Assembly: GCA_017303475.1 (NCBI GenBank)
Contig: JAFLBO010000002.1
Location: 248,001 to 312,000, forward strand
Source of the DNA: Chitinophagales bacterium
GTDB taxonomy: Bacteria; Bacteroidota; Bacteroidia; Chitinophagales; Saprospiraceae
Direction of reading: 5' to 3'
DNA: 64,000 nucleotides
A program made the translations under genes and the position numbers. Within the stretch, counting starts at the first letter, position 1, and each line of letters opens with the position of its first letter. Shown in pieces: positions 60,303-64,000 of the stretch. The notes under the pieces were generated by a model. It was not told the DNA's origin, ran no database searches, and saw only the letters and a program-made list of their open reading frames with translations.

Positions 60303-62573
60303 TCAAACGTTCAGCCAATACACTACTTTCAAAACCACAGCTCTGTTTTTAGGGGAGAACAATCGAACAGGGGATTGGGGAATGCCTTCTGCGTAAGAAT
60401 TGTCGGTATATACCAAAAACATATCGGAAACAGGCGCAAAACGCCATTGTATCCGGGCATTCAGGTTGAAATTATTGAACTGGGTGTTGTATTGCATAAA
60501 GGCACTAAGAAACAAATCCCGACGGAATGACAATTCTACCCGTGGTCCAACCAACCAAAAATCTACAGAAGCGTATGGCTTGGGCAATCGGATGCGATTG
60601 TAGTTGTACTGCACAGAAAAACGGCCAATAGGCTGCCAGCGATACGACAGGGAGCCGTCGCTGCTGAACAACGAGCCGTTGAAAAAGCCGCCATAATTGA
60701 ACCCGATATTACCCTGCCAATCAGTGGTGGTGCCGGTGGCATACCGCGCAAGTGCGCCAAAGTTGTTGTACGAACCAGTGTTAAGTTCTGCCTGCCCGGT
60801 ATTGCTGGGATCAAACGGATCAAACAAAAACACATAGCTGTTGTAAATCGCCACGTTGGTGCCCGACTGGTCGACAAAGTAAATTTTATGATACAGGGAA
60901 ACATCGCGATCGGTGAGCTTGCCGTTTAAACCAAAAGTATGGGAACCGCTTACCCCAAACTCATGATTGGTAATATGTTCGGCTGCCCATCCACTTTCCG
61001 GGTACAAGCGACCGCTGGCCCCGGTATAGAGATTTTGCACACCCGGACGAGGAACAAACCCTGCCTCTGCTGTGTACGTTGAATCTATATAGGAATAGCC
61101 CAGATTCAGGCTTTTATACCTGTCCCGATAGCCCAAAAACACCGCTGCCGTAGAGCCGTTTTTGGATTTATCCGGTGAAAAAGACCGATGGTAATATGCC
61201 TCGCCTTCCCAACGATTGTCGGCAGAATACAGGTTGTATTCCAGCCCGGCTACCCGGTTCCAGGGCTGCCAGCCGGATTTTTGGGTTTCATTGAGCGGTT
61301 CCAGAAAGTTTTGTTTGTTCACAAAAACGCCGCTAATGGTACTCCGGGCAAAGATCTTTTGCTGCAGGGTAGCCACACTAAAATTGGCCGCAGGCAATAC
61401 CGAGGTGGAATCCCAATCACGCTGTCGGGTCTGCATCGTGAGCAACCCTACCCGGAGGCCATCGGTTACTTTTCCACTCAATCTGGCGCCGGCTACAATG
61501 GGCACTTTTTCGTTGCGTTCGGTAACCGGATTATAAGCTAAACCTATTCTTCGACTAAAAAACGGCCTGGTTTCCGGAAAGCCAAACATGGCAAACAAAT
61601 CTCTGTTTTCCAGAAAAAACTGCCTGGTTTCCGGAAAAAACAACTCAAAGCGACTCAGGTTAGGCACCTGCCTGTCTACTTCCACCTGGCTGAAATCCGG
61701 ATTAACGGTGAGGTCAAGGTTCAAGCCTGGCGTAAGTCCAATTTTGGCATCGCCTCCAATACTACCTGTAAAGGTTTGAGGTTTGTCTGTTAACTCAAGG
61801 GTATTGGCATCGCGCAGATAATCAACAGTGGCGCTGCCTATAGCATAAGGGATCAGGCTGATGTTGGCGCCGGGCTTGGGCGGCGGGGTGTCCCAGATCA
61901 AACGCCCCGCAAAAGAAAGATTGGTATTGGAAAACTGAAAAGGTACCGGCGCCCAAACATTGGATTCAAACTCTCTGATTTTGGTGCGGATAAACTGCAG
62001 TCCCCAGGAATTTTCCCCTTCCGATACATTGTAACGCAAGGTTTTAAATGGAATAGCCATTTCCACAGTCCAGTGATCTTCAAAGGTTTGGACCGCTGAA
62101 TTCCATTTATTGTCCCATTCCAGCGACATATTTTCGCCGGTGCTGATCAGGCCCTCTCGTTGCACATTGAGCGGACTTACGCTGAAGATAAAGCCGTTTT
62201 GGCCGTCCTTATTGGGTTCCAGCAGGATATTGAATACATCGGTGGTGCCGCCGCCAAAATCGCGACGCATGCTTTGTACGGTGTAGTCGGAGCGTTTTTC
62301 CCAACAAATGGCCCCTACATACAGGTACCGTTCATCAAAGGTGATGCGCACCTCGGTTGGCCACTTGCTATAGGCTGTATCGTTGGGGAAACAAAGTTTA
62401 AAATGATCTGCTTTTTCATTGCCGGTTTGCCAGGATGGCTCAGACAAAGCGCCATCCAATTGTATGGCGCCAATGGCCTTTTTAGCCCTTAACTGGTAAT
62501 TTTCGGCATTATTCTGGGCATTTACTGCCCAACTTGCACAGCAAAAAAGTACTATACCTAGGAGGGTTTTCAT
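60303..62573 (-). CDS. DUF5916 outer-membrane protein with CBM9-like N-terminal domain
   Basis: 756 aa, signal peptide MKTLLGIVLFCCASWAVNAQ from the ATG at 62573. The N-terminal ~210 residues (GAIQLDGALSEPSWQTG, VRITFDERYLYVGAICWE, IFSVSPLNVQREGL) are the CBM9/DOMON-like carbohydrate-binding domain; the remaining ~500 residues (DLTVNPDFSQVEVDRQVPNL, LFFPETRQFFLENRDLF) are the DUF5916 beta-barrel. Function unknown; outer membrane by inference. Confidence 0.92.
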   Translation of the reverse strand: MKTLLGIVLFCCASWAVNAQNNAENYQLRAKKAIGAIQLDGALSEPSWQTGNEKADHFKLCFPNDTAYSKWPTEVRITFDERYLYVGAICWEKRSDYTVQSMRRDFGGGTTDVFNILLEPNKDGQNGFIFSVSPLNVQREGLISTGENMSLEWDNKWNSAVQTFEDHWTVEMAIPFKTLRYNVSEGENSWGLQFIRTKIREFESNVWAPVPFQFSNTNLSFAGRLIWDTPPPKPGANISLIPYAIGSATVDYLRDANTLELTDKPQTFTGSIGGDAKIGLTPGLNLDLTVNPDFSQVEVDRQVPNLSRFELFFPETRQFFLENRDLFAMFGFPETRPFFSRRIGLAYNPVTERNEKVPIVAGARLSGKVTDGLRVGLLTMQTRQRDWDSTSVLPAANFSVATLQQKIFARSTISGVFVNKQNFLEPLNETQKSGWQPWNRVAGLEYNLYSADNRWEGEAYYHRSFSPDKSKNGSTAAVFLGYRDRYKSLNLGYSYIDSTYTAEAGFVPRPGVQNLYTGASGRLYPESGWAAEHITNHEFGVSGSHTFGLNGKLTDRDVSLYHKIYFVDQSGTNVAIYNSYVFLFDPFDPSNTGQAELNTGSYNNFGALARYATGTTTDWQGNIGFNYGGFFNGSLFSSDGSLSYRWQPIGRFSVQYNYNRIRLPKPYASVDFWLVGPRVELSFRRDLFLSAFMQYNTQFNNFNLNARIQWRFAPVSDMFLVYTDNSYAEGIPQSPVRLFSPKNRAVVLKVVYWLNV

Positions 62574-62657
62574 CGCTAAAAAATTGAGCGGCGAAGATAA
62601 CAAGCCACTCAACCCAAGCCATACCCGTTCAGATACCCGGGCGCATCGTTGGTCGGA

Positions 62658-63467
62658 TTATTCCGAACCCTGTGCCGCTTTTTTCATTTTATCAGCCAGT
62701 TCAGGGCCCAAATAGGCATCAATGGCATTATGTACCCAATAAATGACCGGCGTCATAACCATAGCTACAATGCCTTTGTAGCAGTAATTCATGATACAAA
62801 TGGCCAACACCTGGGCAAATGGCAGCTGTTGCCCGATGTACAGAGCAATAAACACTACCACGAAACTGTCGAGAAACTGTGACACCAGCGTACTACCGGT
62901 GGAGCGCATCCAGAGTTTTCCTTCTCCTGTTTTGGCCTTAATACGGTGAAAAACAGCCACATCCACTACCTGTGAAATCAAAAAGGCAAACAGCGATCCC
63001 ACGATGATCCACAAACTTTGACCAAATACCACAGCATAGGCCGTGTTGTAATCCCCCACCTGCGCGCGCAAAGCCTCCTGTTCTGCTGCCGACAAGCTGG
63101 GTTTGATGTGCGCTGTGCGCCACCAATCAGCTGGTTCCAGTCCCATGGCCATGAACAACATCAGAAACCCATAGGCAATCAGACCTGCTGTGATGTACGA
63201 GATCATCCGGACGCCTTTAGGGCCAAAATACTCGTTCATCAGGTCGGTCATGACAAACACCACCGGCCAGAGCAGCACCCCTGCGGTTAGTGTGAAGGAT
63301 AACCCGCTTTGCCCGAGCAACGACCAGTTTGCAGGTTCAAAACCGAGCGTTTTTTCCAGGGAAAACAATTTTACCCCCATAAACTCTGCTACCAATGCAT
63401 TAGCCACAAAAAAACCGGCCATGATGGTCCACAGGCGATTGGGTTTGGAAGAGAAAAAGGAATGCAT
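62658..63467 (-). CDS. Queuosine precursor transporter (YhhQ/VUT family)
   Basis: 269 aa, six hydrophobic helices. VUT signatures: FVANALVAEFMGVKLF, VVFVMTDLMNEYFGPKGVRM, ISQVVDVAVFHRIKAKTGEG, WMRSTGSTLVSQFLDSFVVV. Imports preQ0/preQ1 or queuine for tRNA modification in homologues. The start at 63467 directly adjoins a C-type repeat; I see no preQ1 riboswitch in the upstream gap. Confidence 0.94.
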   Translation of the reverse strand: MHSFFSSKPNRLWTIMAGFFVANALVAEFMGVKLFSLEKTLGFEPANWSLLGQSGLSFTLTAGVLLWPVVFVMTDLMNEYFGPKGVRMISYITAGLIAYGFLMLFMAMGLEPADWWRTAHIKPSLSAAEQEALRAQVGDYNTAYAVVFGQSLWIIVGSLFAFLISQVVDVAVFHRIKAKTGEGKLWMRSTGSTLVSQFLDSFVVVFIALYIGQQLPFAQVLAICIMNYCYKGIVAMVMTPVIYWVHNAIDAYLGPELADKMKKAAQGSE

Positions 63468-63798
63468 GGTTTAGTATTTTAGTGTTTTGGTGTTTTAGTT
63501 GACGTTAGGATGGGAATTACCACTAAGGCACTGAGGGCACTGAGGTAAATCTTCTTAGTGTCTTAAGTGCCTTAGTGGTGAAAGTATCAGCTGTAATCTC
63601 CAGCCGAACGGGGTGTTTTCCCGTGGATGGGGTTTCGCACAGATTCTACACAGATTTATTGCACAGATTTCACACAGATAAATCATAACACGTGAAATAG
63701 CTGCCGCAGGCAGCACAAAAAATCCGCGTCATCTGCGTCATCCGCGTTCCAGATCCTTCGTTCCTCAGGATGACAATCCGCGTTCCAAAACCCGTGTT
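63468..63798. repeat. Composite repeat region (families C, D, K and J)
   Basis: In order: TTAGTGTTTTGGTGTTTTAG with a core variant (63469-63515); a CACTAAGG hairpin (63519-63583); a fragment AGCCGAACGG; GCACAGATT-type units (63638-63682, family K); and a J element (63701-63790) very close to 48836-48943. It fills the gap between the YhhQ start and the amidohydrolase stop. No gene seen. Confidence 0.9.
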
Positions 63799-64000
63799 CT
63801 ACCCGGCGTCCTCTTCGTGGTCGCAGTGGTAATGTTGTTTCTGACGCGACGGCCGATCGCCGCCTTCGCCGCCTTTTTTCTCGGTTTGTAGTTTTTGAAT
63901 GAGACGGGCGCGTTCTTTTTGCACCTCATCCTGGCGTTTTTGGTCTTCTTCCCGATCATAGAACAGAATACCATCTACCCAGGTTTTTTCCGCTTTGGCA
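63799..64000 (-). CDS. Amidohydrolase-family protein, C-terminal fragment (5' part outside window)
   Basis: Open from the window edge to a TAG at 63801-63799, 66 residues: AEKTWVDGILFYDREEDQKR ... ERARLIQKLQTEKKGG ... HYHCDHEEDAG. The TWVDGxxFYDRxED start and the basic/acidic His-Cys tail are typical of the C-terminus of the large Bacteroidota periplasmic amidohydrolases (imidazolonepropionase-like), which often occur as tandem pairs. The catalytic part lies outside. Confidence 0.82.
   Translation of the reverse strand, partial: AKAEKTWVDGILFYDREEDQKRQDEVQKERARLIQKLQTEKKGGEGGDRPSRQKQHYHCDHEEDAG

Noticed and set aside
63765..63974. Basic 69-aa minus-strand ORF at the right end
   Set aside because: It overlaps the amidohydrolase C-terminus in another frame, and its Lys/Arg richness comes from that sequence.
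1..64000. Insertion sequences or prophage genes
   Set aside because: No transposase, integrase, capsid or terminase reading frame was recognised on either strand.

Overview
The window looks like a chromosomal segment from a member of the Bacteroidota, probably from the Saprospiria/Lewinella/Haliscomenobacter side of the phylum (inference). Support: six large secreted proteins ending in type IX secretion (T9SS) sorting domains (five type A, one type B/CHU_C), SprB-like repeats, a TonB-dependent receptor, NDH-2, LytTR regulation, genes mostly without Shine-Dalgarno sequences, and promoters of the Bacteroidota form TTG - about 17-23 nt - TAnnTTTG. No transposase, prophage or plasmid gene is visible. 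Both ends cut genes: a LytTR response regulator at the left and an amidohydrolase at the right.

Layout. 1-10.7 kb: LytTR regulator, lytic transglycosylase with LysM, and two giant T9SS cargo proteins (sortilin-type propeller; C25-like/PKD/SprB). 10.8-16.5 kb, housekeeping: dapB with a START-domain protein, an ABC ATPase, feoA-feoB, and a peroxiredoxin-fold protein. 16.7-22.8 kb: glycosyltransferase, secreted thioredoxin, vanadium-haloperoxidase-like lipoprotein, cysteine synthase with a poly-Cys leader, NDH-2. 22.9-30.9 kb: CHU_C protein, RDD protein, dapD, mlaE-type permease, folC, BASS transporter. 31.0-34.4 kb: ccmB, VOC protein, a small membrane protein with a truncated-haemoglobin lipoprotein, GH130. 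34.4-48.0 kb: beta-helix T9SS protein, TonB receptor, T9SS propellers and GH92 alpha-mannosidase. 48.2-55.4 kb: OsmC, PhoD-like phosphatase, carboxypeptidase-regulatory-like lipoprotein, AspA/AstE-like enzyme, WD40 protein, ribosomal protein THX, DUF2147. 55.5-64.0 kb: tRNA-Gln, two GT2 enzymes, CcmC-like protein, DUF5916 protein, YhhQ transporter, amidohydrolase.

Two things stand out. First, upstream of the cysteine synthase gene there is a complete Bacteroidota promoter, a 27-codon ORF with five consecutive Cys codons, an antiterminator-competent segment and an intrinsic terminator. This is a textbook attenuator that would sense charged tRNA-Cys. Second, most longer intergenic gaps are filled by low-complexity short-period repeats (4-, 7-, 12- or 14-nt units, or phrase-like composites), many arranged as long inverted repeats that run from the stop codon of one gene to the start codon or stop codon of the next. 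At least eight sequence families share this architecture. In several genes the stop codon, and in folC apparently the start codon, is made from the repeat unit itself.

Other oddities: a peroxiredoxin homologue with Trp in place of the peroxidatic Cys, a C25 (gingipain-like) fold whose His/Cys dyad reads Cys/Ser, a decayed fragment of the GH92 C-terminus lying 3.4 kb from the intact gene so that the two copies flank a T9SS gene, and a split ccm gene set with an N-terminally extended CcmC.
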